Positions 1 through 9,611 of a stretch of DNA of 64,000 nucleotides are shown here, in pieces. Made by a program: the position numbers and the translations under genes. Within the stretch, counting starts at the first letter, position 1, and the number at the start of each line of letters is the position of its first letter. Where the stretch lies: contig NZ_JARGND010000011.1 of the NCBI RefSeq assembly GCF_029212645.1, positions 1 to 64,000 of the forward strand, written 5' to 3'. The stretch is from Vannielia sp. GTDB lineage: Bacteria > Pseudomonadota > Alphaproteobacteria > Rhodobacterales > Rhodobacteraceae. A model generated the notes under the pieces. It saw only the letters and a program-made list of their open reading frames with translations. It did no database searches and was not told the origin of the DNA.

Positions 1-307
1 CACCTGCGGCAGGTTTTTGCTGCACCTGCATTGCAAACTCGGCCAAGAGGACGTTGAACCGCGCAGGATCTTCCCACGAAGGCGCCAGGCTGGTGCCTCA
101 AAGTCATGCTCGTCGGGACGGGCGAAGGAGAGATGATTTTACGAGGAGACGTGAGCGAAGAGCAGTATCGGGCGGAGGGGTTTTTCGGAAGGTTCGGGAT
201 TTTTTGCTGCGGTTAAGCCAATTTTAGGCCGTTTAGGGCACACCCCTTAGGTGCGTTTGTTGCGGCCCTTCCGTGGTCCGTGGCCCCCCTGTGCTGGAGA
301 TATCCCT
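1..307. other. Left-edge region upstream of mcp, no confident gene
   Basis: No convincing gene is seen here. A 27-codon reading frame at 133-216 on the plus strand starts with ATG close behind AAGGAG, but its composition is not clearly coding. On the minus strand one frame reads plausibly as protein toward the left edge (ending ...AEFAMQVQQKPAAG), but it has an in-frame TGA upstream and no clear ribosome binding site, so it may be the first codons of a gene running off the window or simply noncoding. The right-hand part carries the mcp promoter region with a CtrA-like box. Confidence 0.4.
213..227 (+). promoter_or_regulatory. Candidate CtrA box upstream of mcp (TTAA-N7-TTAG)
   Basis: The sequence TTAAGCCAATTTTAG matches the alphaproteobacterial CtrA consensus TTAA-N7-TTAA at 7 of 8 fixed positions. 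It lies about 80 bases upstream of the receptor gene start. CtrA is known to control motility and chemotaxis genes in Rhodobacteraceae. A second near-match precedes the opposite che operon and a perfect one precedes cckA in this window. Binding is inferred. Confidence 0.4.
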
Positions 308-3300
308 GTGACGTTGCTGCGAAACATGCCGCTGAGCCGCAAGCTCCCCTTGATGATCATCACCCTTTTGGCGCTGGCTTGTCTGTCGCTCACCGCGTTC
401 TTTGTTTGGCAAAGCCGTCAAGCCGAATTGCAGGTGGCCGAGGCCACGCTGGGGCGGATCGTGACAGAGGATTCGGCGGCGCTGCAAAGCTGGGTCAATA
501 CCATCCGAAACGATCTGGAGGGGAACGCGCAGGAAACGCAAGTCACGCAGGCGCTGCAACGGTTTGATCATGCCTTTGAATCGGTTGGTGACACCCCGAC
601 CGAGACGCTGCAGCAGGCTTATATCGTCGATAATCCGCACCCGACGGGCCAAAAGCATTTGCTGGATTATGCTGATGACCGCAGTCCCTACAGCATTACA
701 CATAGGCGCTACCATCCGTTGTTTCGCACGTTGCGTCAGGTGCGCGGCTATCACGATATTTTCCTGTTCGATACCGATGGGAACCTTGTTTACAGCGTGT
801 TCAAACAGGCGGATTTTGCCACCAATTTTAACGCCGGGCCGTTTGCTGACAGTGGGTTGGGCGACGCCTATCGCAGCGCGATGGAACGTGCGGGCAGCGC
901 ACAGCCGGTGGCCTTTGTGGATTTCGCGCCCTACCACCCGTCGGGTGGGGCTTTTGCGGGCTTTGCGGCGATTGCGCTGAGGGGGCAGGCGGGCGAGACA
1001 CTGGGCGTGATGGTGATGCAAGTTCCTACCGATCAGATCACGCCCTTGCTGCGCCATAGCGGATCTGAGCTGAAAAAGGTGAATGTGAGCCTGATTGGCG
1101 GCGATCATCTGCCGCGCGACCGCGCGTTTGATGAAGGCACCGCACTGGTCAAAAGTCCGGCAATTGAAGCGGCGCTGGCGGGGCAAAGTGGCGAGGTCAA
1201 GGGCCTGTTGATGACCGGAGAACAGGGTGTGGGCCTCTACGCCCCGGTTGAACTGGCCGGATTTCGGTGGGCCGTGGTGGCCGAGCAGAGCTATGGCGCG
1301 ATTTTTGCGCGCTCAAACCGCTTGTTGCAACATATCGCAATCGGTTGCGCCGCCTTGATGCTCGTGGGTGTGGCGGCGGCGCTGTGGATGTCGCGCGGGA
1401 TCACGCTTCCAGTGAATCGGGTGCATAGTGGCTTGGAGCGGCTTGCCCAGGGCCAATATGACAGCCCTATGGGGGCAGGCGGGCGCCAGGATGAGATTGG
1501 CCAGATGGCTGAAAGCGCCGAATCCCTGCGGCACAAGCTCGTCGAAGCGCGGGCCGCAGAGCTTGACAATACGTTCCGTGGAGCGGGCTTTCAGGCGGGC
1601 TCGTCTCCGATGATGCTGCTCGATGGCGACTTGACGGTGACCTATGCCAACGAGGCGATGTTCGACTTTTTTGAAAGCAACGCCGCGATGCTGGCCAAGG
1701 CCGGAAAAGCGGCTGGGCGCGATGCCATGGTGGGCCGCCCCCTTGGTGAGTTGATGCCGAACGCCAGCCAGGTGAAAGCGGCGCTCGCTAGACCGGAGGA
1801 ACTGCCGACAACGGTGTTTTTCCGTATCGAAGACACGCGATTTGCACTCAAGATCGCGCCGGTTCGCGATGAGCGCGGCGAGGTGATCGGCACGGTGGCC
1901 GAATGGGCGAACGCGACGCAGGACTTTCTTGACCGGGCGTTGATGAACTCGATCGACCGCTTCCTTGCCACCATTCGGATGGATCGGGCGGGGCGCGTTC
2001 TTTCCGTGAACGATACTATGGCGAAGGTGCTTGGACGACAGTCAGACTCGCTGAGAGGTGAGCAGGCGCTTGACGTGTTCGACTTTGACGCAACACTTGC
2101 CTCCGAGCGCGGCGCGCTGCTCGACCGGCTGGACAAGGGCGAAGACGTTTTTGGCCTGTTCAAGCTTTGCGGCGCGGACGGCAAGCGCTATTGGCTGCAA
2201 GGGGGATTCAGCCCGGTACTCGATACCGATGGCAAGCCTGCGATGTTCCTGTTCGTGGGCTCCGATATCACGGTGGACCGTGAAAAACTGCTGGCCACCG
2301 AAGAGGAACAGGCCCGCAAGACGGTGGCGCAGGAGCTGGTCGTTGACAGGCTGCGCAGCGGCTTGAAAGCGCTGGCCGAAGGCGATTTGACTCTGACGCT
2401 CGATGAGAGCTTTGCGCCGGAATATGAAGAGTTGCGCCATAATTATAACGATGCTGCTACCGGCCTGCGCCAAGCCATGGCGCTGGTGCTCGACAATAGC
2501 GGCACGATTCACCGTGAGGTTCGGGGCATTGTAAACTCTGCGGATGATCTATCGAGGCGCACCGAGAAACAGGCGACCACGCTGGAAGAAACGGCAGCCG
2601 CGCTTGATCAACTCACCTCATCGGTGCGCTCTGCTGCTGAGGGCGCGACGCAGGCCAACCAGATGGCCAATGATGCGCGCGGCAATGCCGAAAAGGGCGG
2701 CGATGTTGTGAGTGAAGCGGTGTCGGCGATGAGCGAAATTGCCGAGAGTTCGGAGAAAATTACCAAGATCATCAATGTGATCGATGATATTGCTTTCCAG
2801 ACCAACCTGCTTGCGCTCAATGCAGGGGTTGAGGCCGCGCGGGCGGGTGAGGCGGGCCGCGGCTTTGCCGTGGTGGCCTCGGAAGTTAGAGCGCTGGCGC
2901 AGCGCAGCTCGGAAGCGGCGCGCGAGATTAATGCGCTGATTTCGGCCTCGGGTGATAGCGTGCGGCGCGGTGTGGATCTGGTGGGCGAAACTGGTAACGC
3001 GCTGCGCGGCATCGTCGCGAGCGTCAAGCGGGTTGCCAGCAATGTGGGCGAAATTGCCGCTTCTGCCCAGGAACAATCGGCAGGGTTGGGAGAGATCAAT
3101 TCGGCGATGAATCAGCTTGATCAGGTGACCCAGCAAAATGCCGCAATGTTTGAAGAGACCAACGCCGCCAGCCAGGCGCTATCGGATGAGGCGGATGGGT
3201 TGCGGGAAACCATGGCGCAATTCCGGCTTGGCGATGTAAGCGAAATGTCGACACCGCCAGAGCCGACCTTGCGCCGGCAGGAGGCTTCGGTGGGAACGGA

Positions 3301-3415
3301 CGCCCCTGCGTCAATCCCGCCGCCACCAACTTTCCAAAGCGCCCGGCGACCGGTGCCGGCAGGTAGCGCGGCGCTGGCCCCTGAGCCAGAAACCGACAGA
3401 TGGGAGGAGTTCTAG
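308..3415 (+). CDS. Methyl-accepting chemotaxis protein with PAS domains
   Basis: This is a transmembrane chemoreceptor of about 1035 residues that would pass ligand signals to CheA through CheW. The GTG at 308 is chosen because GGAGA lies seven bases upstream; the listed ORF starts earlier without such a site. One membrane segment lies near residues 12-32, followed by a large periplasmic cache-like sensor region and a second membrane segment near 355-375. A HAMP-like linker and two PAS-like regions follow. The conserved hairpin tip of the signalling domain is clear ([20 protein letters not shown]). The protein ends in RWEEF, which fits the xWxxF tether that recruits CheR and CheB. cheB and cheD follow on the same strand. 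Confidence 0.93.
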   Translation: MTLLRNMPLSRKLPLMIITLLALACLSLTAFFVWQSRQAELQVAEATLGRIVTEDSAALQSWVNTIRNDLEGNAQETQVTQALQRFDHAFESVGDTPTETLQQAYIVDNPHPTGQKHLLDYADDRSPYSITHRRYHPLFRTLRQVRGYHDIFLFDTDGNLVYSVFKQADFATNFNAGPFADSGLGDAYRSAMERAGSAQPVAFVDFAPYHPSGGAFAGFAAIALRGQAGETLGVMVMQVPTDQITPLLRHSGSELKKVNVSLIGGDHLPRDRAFDEGTALVKSPAIEAALAGQSGEVKGLLMTGEQGVGLYAPVELAGFRWAVVAEQSYGAIFARSNRLLQHIAIGCAALMLVGVAAALWMSRGITLPVNRVHSGLERLAQGQYDSPMGAGGRQDEIGQMAESAESLRHKLVEARAAELDNTFRGAGFQAGSSPMMLLDGDLTVTYANEAMFDFFESNAAMLAKAGKAAGRDAMVGRPLGELMPNASQVKAALARPEELPTTVFFRIEDTRFALKIAPVRDERGEVIGTVAEWANATQDFLDRALMNSIDRFLATIRMDRAGRVLSVNDTMAKVLGRQSDSLRGEQALDVFDFDATLASERGALLDRLDKGEDVFGLFKLCGADGKRYWLQGGFSPVLDTDGKPAMFLFVGSDITVDREKLLATEEEQARKTVAQELVVDRLRSGLKALAEGDLTLTLDESFAPEYEELRHNYNDAATGLRQAMALVLDNSGTIHREVRGIVNSADDLSRRTEKQATTLEETAAALDQLTSSVRSAAEGATQANQMANDARGNAEKGGDVVSEAVSAMSEIAESSEKITKIINVIDDIAFQTNLLALNAGVEAARAGEAGRGFAVVASEVRALAQRSSEAAREINALISASGDSVRRGVDLVGETGNALRGIVASVKRVASNVGEIAASAQEQSAGLGEINSAMNQLDQVTQQNAAMFEETNAASQALSDEADGLRETMAQFRLGDVSEMSTPPEPTLRRQEASVGTDAPASIPPPPTFQSARRPVPAGSAALAPEPETDRWEEF

Positions 3416-3451
3416 GGCAATGCTAGGCCAGAACGGTCGTTTTAGCCCGAA

Positions 3452-4561
3452 ATGACAAAAGCAGAGATCCCGCCGCGATCCCTTAAGGTCGAGTCCACAG
3501 GAATAGCCCCGCCGATGGAACCCAGAAAACGTGTTGTGATCGTGGATGATAGCGCTAGCCTCAGGGCTCTGCTGCGCCAACTCCTTGAACGAGATGGAAG
3601 ATTTGTGGTGACCGGCGAGGCGGGCGATCCCTATGAGGCGCGCGAGGTGATCCGCCGTGCGCCGCCTGATGTGGTGACGCTGGATGTCGAGATGCCGCGA
3701 ATGGACGGGCTATGCTTTCTGGAAAAGATTGTGACGCTGAAGCCTTTGCCGGTGGTCATGCTGTCTTCCACCACGGGCCGTGGCTCTGCGATGGCGATTG
3801 AGGCGCTCGCCATGGGCGCGGTCGATGCGGTCGGCAAGGATCGGCTGGCCGAGCCCGGCGCGGTGCAAAACCTTTGTGACCGGATCCACGATGCCGCCCA
3901 GGCAAGGGTTGTCAAAAGGATAACGCGCGCGCCATGGGTGGACCACGCGCAGTTTCGTTGGAACGGAAGGATCATCATGATCGGCTCTTCCACCGGGGGC
4001 GTGGAGGCGCTTGAGCGGGTGCTCGGCGGGATGCCCTCGAACGCTCCGCCCGTGGTGGTGGTGCAGCATATGCCGCAGCATTTCATGGAAAGCCTGACGC
4101 GCCGTTTGGCAGGACGACTTACGCCGCGCGTTGTGTTGGCGCGCAATGGGCTGGAACTGGAACAGGGGATGATCGCCTTTGCCCCTGGCGGACCGCACCA
4201 TCTGGCGTTGCGCCCTGGTCGCTGCCCGCAAGCTCTGCCTTGCACGGTTTTGGAGGAAGGATCGCTGGTGAATGGTCATCAGCCCTCGGTCGATCATTTG
4301 TTTTATTCGGCGCAGGCTTTTGCGAAGCGCGTTGTCGCGGTGCTGCTCACCGGGATGGGCCGGGACGGCGCCGAGGGGATGCTGGCGCTGCGTAGGGCCG
4401 GGGCGAGCAGCCTTGCTCAGGATGAACACTCCAGCACCGTTTGGGGCATGCCCCGTGTGGCTTGGGAAATTGGTGCGGCCGAGGCGCAAGTTTCGCTTGA
4501 CCACATGGCGGCGGCCCTGCTGGACCTGTGCGGCCAGACAGAACGGGTGGCCCAGTTATGA
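3452..4561 (+). CDS. cheB: Chemotaxis response regulator protein-glutamate methylesterase
   Basis: CheB removes methyl groups from receptor glutamates, and deamidates glutamines, when phosphorylated by CheA. The receiver domain covers about residues 25-145 with the acidic pair VDD and phosphoacceptor Asp78 (TLDVEMPRMDG). The C-terminal esterase domain shows Ser180 (GSSTGG), His206 (VVQHMP) and the LTGMGRDGA aspartate motif, the expected catalytic triad. An alternative ATG at 3515 would start directly before the receiver domain and give about 348 residues, closer to the family norm; neither start has a strong ribosome binding site. The stop overlaps the cheD start in ATGA, so the two are translationally coupled. 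Confidence 0.95.
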   Translation: MTKAEIPPRSLKVESTGIAPPMEPRKRVVIVDDSASLRALLRQLLERDGRFVVTGEAGDPYEAREVIRRAPPDVVTLDVEMPRMDGLCFLEKIVTLKPLPVVMLSSTTGRGSAMAIEALAMGAVDAVGKDRLAEPGAVQNLCDRIHDAAQARVVKRITRAPWVDHAQFRWNGRIIMIGSSTGGVEALERVLGGMPSNAPPVVVVQHMPQHFMESLTRRLAGRLTPRVVLARNGLELEQGMIAFAPGGPHHLALRPGRCPQALPCTVLEEGSLVNGHQPSVDHLFYSAQAFAKRVVAVLLTGMGRDGAEGMLALRRAGASSLAQDEHSSTVWGMPRVAWEIGAAEAQVSLDHMAAALLDLCGQTERVAQL

Positions 4562-5082
4562 GCGATCTTCGGCGCAATGCGATTCATGTGGCGCAAGGGG
4601 AGCATCGGGTGAGCTGCGATAGCGAGGTGATGCTGACGACGATCCTTGGCAGCTGTGTGTCGGTTTGCATGTGGGAACCGCAGGCGCGGCTGGGGGGAAT
4701 GAATCACATTTTGCTTCCCGGCGGTGATGGCACCGATCTTTACAAGACGGCGGTTGGTGCCAATGCGATGGAATTGTTGATCAATGGCATGTTGAAAGCC
4801 GGGGCCGAGCGCAGTCGATTGGAGGCGAAGGTTTTTGGCGGGGCGCGCATGATCCGGGCCACCAGTGATATCGGCGCGCGCAACGGAACGTTTGTGCTGG
4901 AGTTTTTGCGGCGCGAGGGCATTTTGCTGACTGGAGAAAGCCTTGGCGGGACGCAAGGGCGGAGGGTGCAGTATTGGCCTGAGAGCGGACGGGCGCGCCA
5001 ACTGCTGATCGCCAAATATGAAGAGGCGAATGTGCCTCTGCCGACGCAAGCGGAGACTGGCAGCGACTTGGAATTGTTTTGA
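4558..5082 (+). CDS. cheD: Chemoreceptor glutamine deamidase CheD
   Basis: CheD deamidates receptor glutamines and can also modulate CheC-type phosphatases. The ATG at 4558 overlaps the cheB stop, giving 174 residues; the listed ORF start at 4528 lies inside cheB and is not needed. Catalytic residues are visible as Thr27, Cys33 and His50 in TTILGSCVSVCMWE and GGMNHILLPGG. Their spacing equals that of the characterised Thermotoga enzyme (Thr21, Cys27, His44). It closes the plus-strand arm of the chemotaxis locus and converges on the minus-strand che operon. Confidence 0.95.
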   Translation: MSDLRRNAIHVAQGEHRVSCDSEVMLTTILGSCVSVCMWEPQARLGGMNHILLPGGDGTDLYKTAVGANAMELLINGMLKAGAERSRLEAKVFGGARMIRATSDIGARNGTFVLEFLRREGILLTGESLGGTQGRRVQYWPESGRARQLLIAKYEEANVPLPTQAETGSDLELF

Positions 5083-5089
5083 GAGGGTG

Positions 5090-5118
5090 AAAAGGCACTC
5101 CGCGATGCGGTGCAGGAA
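5090..5118 (-). terminator. Possible terminator of the minus-strand che operon
   Basis: Read on the minus strand, GCACCGC-ATC-GCG(ga)GTGC forms an imperfect hairpin followed by CTTTT. It lies between the convergent cheD and orf128 ends. The stem has a two-base bulge, so the call is tentative. Confidence 0.35.
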
Positions 5119-5219
5119 AAAGCCGCCATGTTGTCGATTGCACCGGTTGACGGCGGCCCTGAGGGGTAACAAAGCTAAATGGGGAGATTGAAATGGCAAT
5201 CTTCGCGCGCGAGAACGCC

Positions 5220-5606
5220 TTAGAACAGGTGAATATCACCGGGCGGCTGTTCTTGCTCCAAGGCCGTTTCTCCGCCGGACAAGAGCGCGATACGGCAGCT
5301 TTCAAGCCGTAGGAGTCCGGCCAAGGTGGCGACGCAGATACGTTCGTCGGCACCGGAACTTTCGGCAGCAAGGTGAGCGGCTGCGCGCAGGTCATCCAAC
5401 GTTTGGTGAATGAGATCAAGACCTTGCAACTCCCTCAACTGGGCGTCGCTGGGATGCCCAGCACCGTCCAGAAAGCGCGACAAGTCTTGCTGCATCTGCG
5501 CCGTGCGTCCGGCCAGCCCATCGAGGGTGGTGGCCAACCGCGCCATTAACTCTGCCATTGGCAGTTCGGCAGCATCGGCAGGCGCTGGGCGGGAAGGCGG
5601 GTTCAC
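5220..5606 (-). CDS. Small helical che-operon protein, CheZ-like signature (function unknown)
   Basis: I do not recognise this 128-residue protein as a named family. It is the last gene of the minus-strand che operon; its GTG start overlaps the TGA stop of the second cheY in GTGA, so it is very likely translated with it. The sequence is predicted almost entirely helical, rich in Ala and Leu. The central segment LQGLDLIHQTLDDL has an Asp followed four residues later by Gln. That is the spacing of the catalytic pair of the CheY-P phosphatase CheZ (Asp143 and Gln147 in E. coli, QDLTGQ). At 128 residues it is much shorter than CheZ at 214. A role as a CheY-P phosphatase or CheY partner is my inference. 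Confidence 0.8.
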   Translation of the reverse strand: MNPPSRPAPADAAELPMAELMARLATTLDGLAGRTAQMQQDLSRFLDGAGHPSDAQLRELQGLDLIHQTLDDLRAAAHLAAESSGADERICVATLAGLLRLESCRIALLSGGETALEQEQPPGDIHLF

Positions 5607-5989
5607 AGCCGACCCACCACGGCTTCCATGCAGTTCTGCAAGTCTTTGGGTTGAAACGGCTTCTTGATGAAGTTGTTCATACCAAGGGCGCGGCCAGTAT
5701 CGATGATCTGCTTGTCTGCTTTGCCGGTGATCAGGATGAAACCGATGGCCTTGAGCCGTGCGTGGGTGCGCAGCGCCTTGAGCAGCTGCAGGCCGTCCAT
5801 CCCAGGCATGTTATAGTCGGAGATCACAAGATGGGCCGGCTTTTTTTCCAGTTCGGCCATGGCGGCATTTCCGTCAGTCGTGTAGCGCACATTGGTCACG
5901 CCCATCGCATCGAGGGCTTGCAGGATGAGACCACGGCTTGTGGACATGTCATCGACAACCATGACGTGGAGCTTTTCGCGAAGGGACAT
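5603..5989 (-). CDS. cheY: Single-domain response regulator CheY (second copy)
   Basis: A stand-alone receiver domain of 128 residues that would be phosphorylated by CheA and act on the flagellar motor or as a phosphate sink. The start MSLREKLH is chosen because AGGAG precedes it at good spacing; the longer ORF reaches into cheR. The acidic pair VVDD (residues 11-14), phosphoacceptor Asp58 (VISDYNMPGMDG), the ITG switch threonine and the KKPF lysine are all present. It follows cheR after four bases and overlaps the downstream orf128. Together with the copy at 9611 it gives two CheY proteins in one operon, a common alphaproteobacterial arrangement. Confidence 0.95.
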   Translation of the reverse strand: MSLREKLHVMVVDDMSTSRGLILQALDAMGVTNVRYTTDGNAAMAELEKKPAHLVISDYNMPGMDGLQLLKALRTHARLKAIGFILITGKADKQIIDTGRALGMNNFIKKPFQPKDLQNCMEAVVGRL

Positions 5990-5993
5990 CAGG

Positions 5994-6923
5994 CTACTCC
6001 TGCTGTGGCCCGGATTTTCCAGGCTCTGTGTTGGGCAGATAGGTGAAGGTCGTTTGGCCGACCTGCTGGAAATCGCGGGTTGAGGCAGGATCAATCCGTT
6101 CGGAGTGACCGAGGTAAAGCGCGGCGCCGGGCGAGCAGACGCCAGCGAAGCGATCAATCAGCTTTTTCTGGGTGCCCTGATCGAAATAGATCATCACGTT
6201 GCGGCAAAAGATGGCGTCGAAACGACCGGTCATGGGCCAGTTTGACATCAGGTTGAGCCGGTTGAACGCGATCAGGGATTTGAGCTCTGGCGCGGCTTCG
6301 ATTTCGTGCTCACCAACCGCAGGGTTGAAGAACCGCTTGCGTCTGGCGGGGGCGATTTGCTCGGCGAGATCGGCGGGATAGATACCAGCGCGGGCGGCGG
6401 TTAGGATTTGACGATCGACGTCGGTGGCCAAGATGCGCAGATCATACCTGGAGGCTTCGGGGAATTGCTCCAATATGACCATGGCGAGGGAATATGCCTC
6501 CTGCCCCGATGAGCAGGCCGCTGACCAGAGGCGGACGCGCCCGCCCGCGCGTGCGCGGCGTTCCAGGGTGGGCAGAATCTGGTTTGCGAAATGCTCGAAA
6601 TGGTGGTTCTCGCGGAAAAAACTGGTGACATTGGTGGTGAGCGCCGAGATCAGGTTTTCACGCTCTTGCGTGCCGTTTGGCCCTTCGATCAGCGCAACAT
6701 ATGTGGCGGCATCGGGCAAGCCGAGCGCGCGCAGGCGCTTGCCGATCCGCGAGAAAACCACGGCGGCCTTTTCGGGCAGGATGCTGAGGGCCGCCTCTGT
6801 GTGCGCGATGCGGGCAATCGCATCGAACTGGGCGCGTTGGTCTGCCGACAAGGGGGGTGTTGCGGCGGGTGGCGGCGAGGTGGGACGCGCATCCGGGTAG
6901 GGGATGGGGGCGGCGTGGCTCAT
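5994..6923 (-). CDS. cheR: Chemotaxis protein methyltransferase CheR
   Basis: CheR methylates receptor glutamates with S-adenosylmethionine. The 309-residue protein has the N-terminal helical domain ending in TTNVTSFFRENHHF (near 96-109), the SAM-binding loop WSAACSSGQEAYSLAM (133-148), the acidic ILATDVD strand (164-170) and the CRNVMIYFD motif. The first 25 residues are Pro/Ala-rich and look like an extra disordered tail. The start overlaps the cheW stop in ATGA. The receptor in this locus ends in a CheR-type tether pentapeptide, so the pair fit together functionally. Confidence 0.96.
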   Translation of the reverse strand: MSHAAPIPYPDARPTSPPPAATPPLSADQRAQFDAIARIAHTEAALSILPEKAAVVFSRIGKRLRALGLPDAATYVALIEGPNGTQERENLISALTTNVTSFFRENHHFEHFANQILPTLERRARAGGRVRLWSAACSSGQEAYSLAMVILEQFPEASRYDLRILATDVDRQILTAARAGIYPADLAEQIAPARRKRFFNPAVGEHEIEAAPELKSLIAFNRLNLMSNWPMTGRFDAIFCRNVMIYFDQGTQKKLIDRFAGVCSPGAALYLGHSERIDPASTRDFQQVGQTTFTYLPNTEPGKSGPQQE

Positions 6924-7396
6924 GCGGCTTCGCTATCCGGTTGCGGCAGGACGGCGGCGAGATCAAGCACGCGCAACATGCGGTCTTCGTAGATGGTGAG
7001 CGCGCGCACGCATTTCAGCGAACCATCGGAGGACATATCGGGCGGGGCCTGAAGCTCGCTGTCGGAGACGGTGAAGATATCGGAGACGGCATCGACCAGC
7101 AGGCCAACGGTGTTGTCGCCGGATTGAACCACGACGATGACGTTGCGGTCGGTCTTTTCGCCCGCCGGAATGGCCAGCCGTTTGGCGAGGTCGATGATGG
7201 GCAGGACCGTGCCGCGCAGGTTGATGACCCCGCGCACGTAGGGCGGCGCGTGAGGCAGGGGGGTGGCCTCTGTCCAGCTGCGGATTTCGCGCACCGAGAT
7301 AATGTCGATCGAGTATTCCTGGAGGCCGACATGGAAGCTGAGAAGCTCTTGGCGGGAAGGGTCCTGTTCGGTATCTTCTATTGCGGGTATGTTCAT
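6920..7396 (-). CDS. cheW: Chemotaxis coupling protein CheW
   Basis: CheW couples receptors to CheA in the array. The 158-residue protein starts at MNIPAIED; the longer ORF reaches into cheA. Conserved family features include the FHVGLQEYSIDIISVREI strand, the PYVRGVINLRGTVLPIIDL core and a C-terminal ILDL-like strand (VLDLAAVLP). It lies four bases after cheA and overlaps cheR. Nothing unusual is seen. Confidence 0.96.
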   Translation of the reverse strand: MNIPAIEDTEQDPSRQELLSFHVGLQEYSIDIISVREIRSWTEATPLPHAPPYVRGVINLRGTVLPIIDLAKRLAIPAGEKTDRNVIVVVQSGDNTVGLLVDAVSDIFTVSDSELQAPPDMSSDGSLKCVRALTIYEDRMLRVLDLAAVLPQPDSEAA

Positions 7397-7400
7397 GGTG

Positions 7401-9611
7401 TTATCCTGCAATGGCAAAGGGTTGTGCGGAGTGAGGGCCGCTGGAGCCAGCACTGGCGATCAGGTCGGTGGGATCGAGGATCAGGGCGATGCGACCGTTG
7501 CCCAGGATGGTCGCGGCGGCGATGCCGGCGACCCTTCCGTAGCTTTCCTGAAGGCCCTTGATCACGACCTGCCGCTGCTCGACGATCCGGTCAACCACCA
7601 GCGCGGTGCGGGAGTTGTCCTCGGACGTGATCAACAGCACCGAGCGCCCCTCGTAACCTTCAAGCGGGGTGCGGAAACCCAGCTCTACGGCGAGGTCGAG
7701 GATGGGCACAAATTCTTCGCGGATGCGCACGAGGGTGGTATCGGCGCCAAGCTGCTCTATATCGGCGGCGGTGAGGGTGAGGGTTTCGGCGATGGAGCCG
7801 AGGGGGACCACGAGAGTTTCACCACCGGTTTCCACGACCATGCCATCGAGCACCGCGAGGGTGAGGGGCAGGGAGATGGAGAATGTGGTGCCACTGCCCG
7901 GCTCGGAGGTGATGGTAACGCGCCCGCCAAGTGCCTGAATGGCAGAGCGCACGACATCCATGCCGACCCCGCGACCGGAAAGATCGGAGACCTCCGTGGC
8001 GGTAGAAAAACCGGGGAGAAACAGAAGGTTATCAATTTCCTGATCCTGCATCTGCACGCCGGGGGGGATGAGACCCTTATCCTCGGCGATTTGTTTGACG
8101 CGCTCGCGGTTGATGCCGGAGCCATCATCCTTGACCTCCAGCACGACGCGGCCCGATTTATGGGCAGCGGTGAGGGTGACGATGCCATCTGCGCTTTTGC
8201 CAGCGGCGAGGCGGCCATCGGTATTTTCCAGCCCGTGATCGACCGCGTTGCGCACCATATGGGTGAGGGGGTCGGCGAGGCGCTCCAGCACGGTTTTGTC
8301 GATCTCGGTTTGCTCGCCTTCGGTGACGAAGCGCACGGATTTTCCGACCATGGCGGAGCTTTCGCGGATGATGCGGCTCATCCGCTGGAACAGGGATTTC
8401 ACCGGCTGGGCGCGAATCATCATCACGCTTTCCTGAATGTCGCGCGTGAGTTGGAGGAATTCCTCAAGCCCGGAGCCGACGGCGGAATTGGTGGGCACCC
8501 CGGCCTCGGTGATGCTTTGGGAGAGCATGGCCTGATTGATGACCAGCTCGCCAACGAGGTTCACCAACCGCTCGATGCGATCGAGATCGACGCGGACGGT
8601 GGCTTTGGCGCTGCCGGTGGATTTGTCTTTGGATTTGGCCGGAGCGGGGGGGCTGGAGGCCGAGGGCGGCGTGGCGGGGGCGGGTTCTGGCGTGGCGTCC
8701 TGGGGCGGGGTGTCATCATCGGGCCGGGGGCCGGGGATAACGATGTTCTCAAGGTCAATGCTCTCGAGATCAGGCAGGGCCGGGGCGCTGCCGGTGGCCT
8801 CGATGGAGAGTTCGCAGAGGCCATCGACGAACTCGAAAACCTCGGCGATTTCCTCTTTGCGGGCGGAGGTTTCGAGCGTGATGTGCCAGCCGACGACGCC
8901 CTGTTCGGGGACAAGGCCGGTAAGATCTGGCAGGTTGGAGAGATCGCAGGTGATGTGCGGTTCGCCAAAATCGCGCAGGGCGGCGAGCATGTGGCGGGGT
9001 TCGTTCCCTGAGGCGAAGAGTTCGGCGGCAGGGTGGAAGGCGATCTTGAAGCCCGCAGGGGCGGAAGAGGTGGGCGGAATGGCGGGGTCATCAAGGGGCG
9101 CGTCAAGGTCCATCAGGGCGAAGCCGCTGTGGTCATCGCCGTCGATGGGATCAAGCGAGAGGGACATTGGGGTGAAATCGGCGCCCTCCGCCTCTTCGGC
9201 CTCTTCCTCGGCCAGCCGTGCGCCGACCAGTGCCTCAAGATCAACGAGGATCAACTCGACGGTGGCGTCATCGAGGCTTTCATCATCGCGCGAGGCGCGG
9301 ACCAGATCGAAGAGCACATCGGCCCCGCGGAAGAAGAGCGAGATGGTATCGCGGGTGGGCTCAAGGCGTCCGTTGCGGATTTCGTCCATCACCGTTTCGA
9401 AGCGGTGGGCGAAGCGCACGAGGGCCTCCAGCCCAAAGGCCCCGGCGCCGCCCTTGATAGAGTGGACGGCGCGGAAGCACACATTGATGGTTTCACTGTC
9501 GAAATCGCCATCATCCATGGCGGTGAGCCCGTCTTGCAGGCTTTCGAGCAGTTCCTCGCATTCGATAAAGAACGAGGCGCGGATTTCGGCCATCGGATCA
9601 ATATCAGCCAT
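7401..9611 (-). CDS. cheA: Chemotaxis histidine kinase CheA
   Basis: CheA is the central kinase: it autophosphorylates and passes phosphate to CheY and CheB. The 736-residue protein shows the phosphotransfer domain with His50 (FRAVHSIKGGAGAFG), a long acidic and Pro/Ala-rich linker (about 135-345) that holds the P2 region, the dimerisation helices (near 350-400), the ATP-binding domain (HMVRNAVDHGLE, DDGSGI, GRGVGMDVV) and a C-terminal CheW-like domain. The start overlaps the upstream cheY stop. The +strand 582-residue ORF over the same bases is an antisense shadow. Confidence 0.97.
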   Translation of the reverse strand: MADIDPMAEIRASFFIECEELLESLQDGLTAMDDGDFDSETINVCFRAVHSIKGGAGAFGLEALVRFAHRFETVMDEIRNGRLEPTRDTISLFFRGADVLFDLVRASRDDESLDDATVELILVDLEALVGARLAEEEAEEAEGADFTPMSLSLDPIDGDDHSGFALMDLDAPLDDPAIPPTSSAPAGFKIAFHPAAELFASGNEPRHMLAALRDFGEPHITCDLSNLPDLTGLVPEQGVVGWHITLETSARKEEIAEVFEFVDGLCELSIEATGSAPALPDLESIDLENIVIPGPRPDDDTPPQDATPEPAPATPPSASSPPAPAKSKDKSTGSAKATVRVDLDRIERLVNLVGELVINQAMLSQSITEAGVPTNSAVGSGLEEFLQLTRDIQESVMMIRAQPVKSLFQRMSRIIRESSAMVGKSVRFVTEGEQTEIDKTVLERLADPLTHMVRNAVDHGLENTDGRLAAGKSADGIVTLTAAHKSGRVVLEVKDDGSGINRERVKQIAEDKGLIPPGVQMQDQEIDNLLFLPGFSTATEVSDLSGRGVGMDVVRSAIQALGGRVTITSEPGSGTTFSISLPLTLAVLDGMVVETGGETLVVPLGSIAETLTLTAADIEQLGADTTLVRIREEFVPILDLAVELGFRTPLEGYEGRSVLLITSEDNSRTALVVDRIVEQRQVVIKGLQESYGRVAGIAAATILGNGRIALILDPTDLIASAGSSGPHSAQPFAIAG

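Noticed and set aside
133-216. 27-codon plus-strand ORF with an SD-like AAGGAG
   Set aside because: The spacing to ATG is only about two bases and the frame is short and compositionally unremarkable, so it was not annotated as a gene.
7263-9011. 582-residue plus-strand ORF over cheA
   Set aside because: It lies antisense to a complete cheA with all domains. Its Gly/His/Asp-rich composition is typical of an antisense frame in GC-rich DNA.
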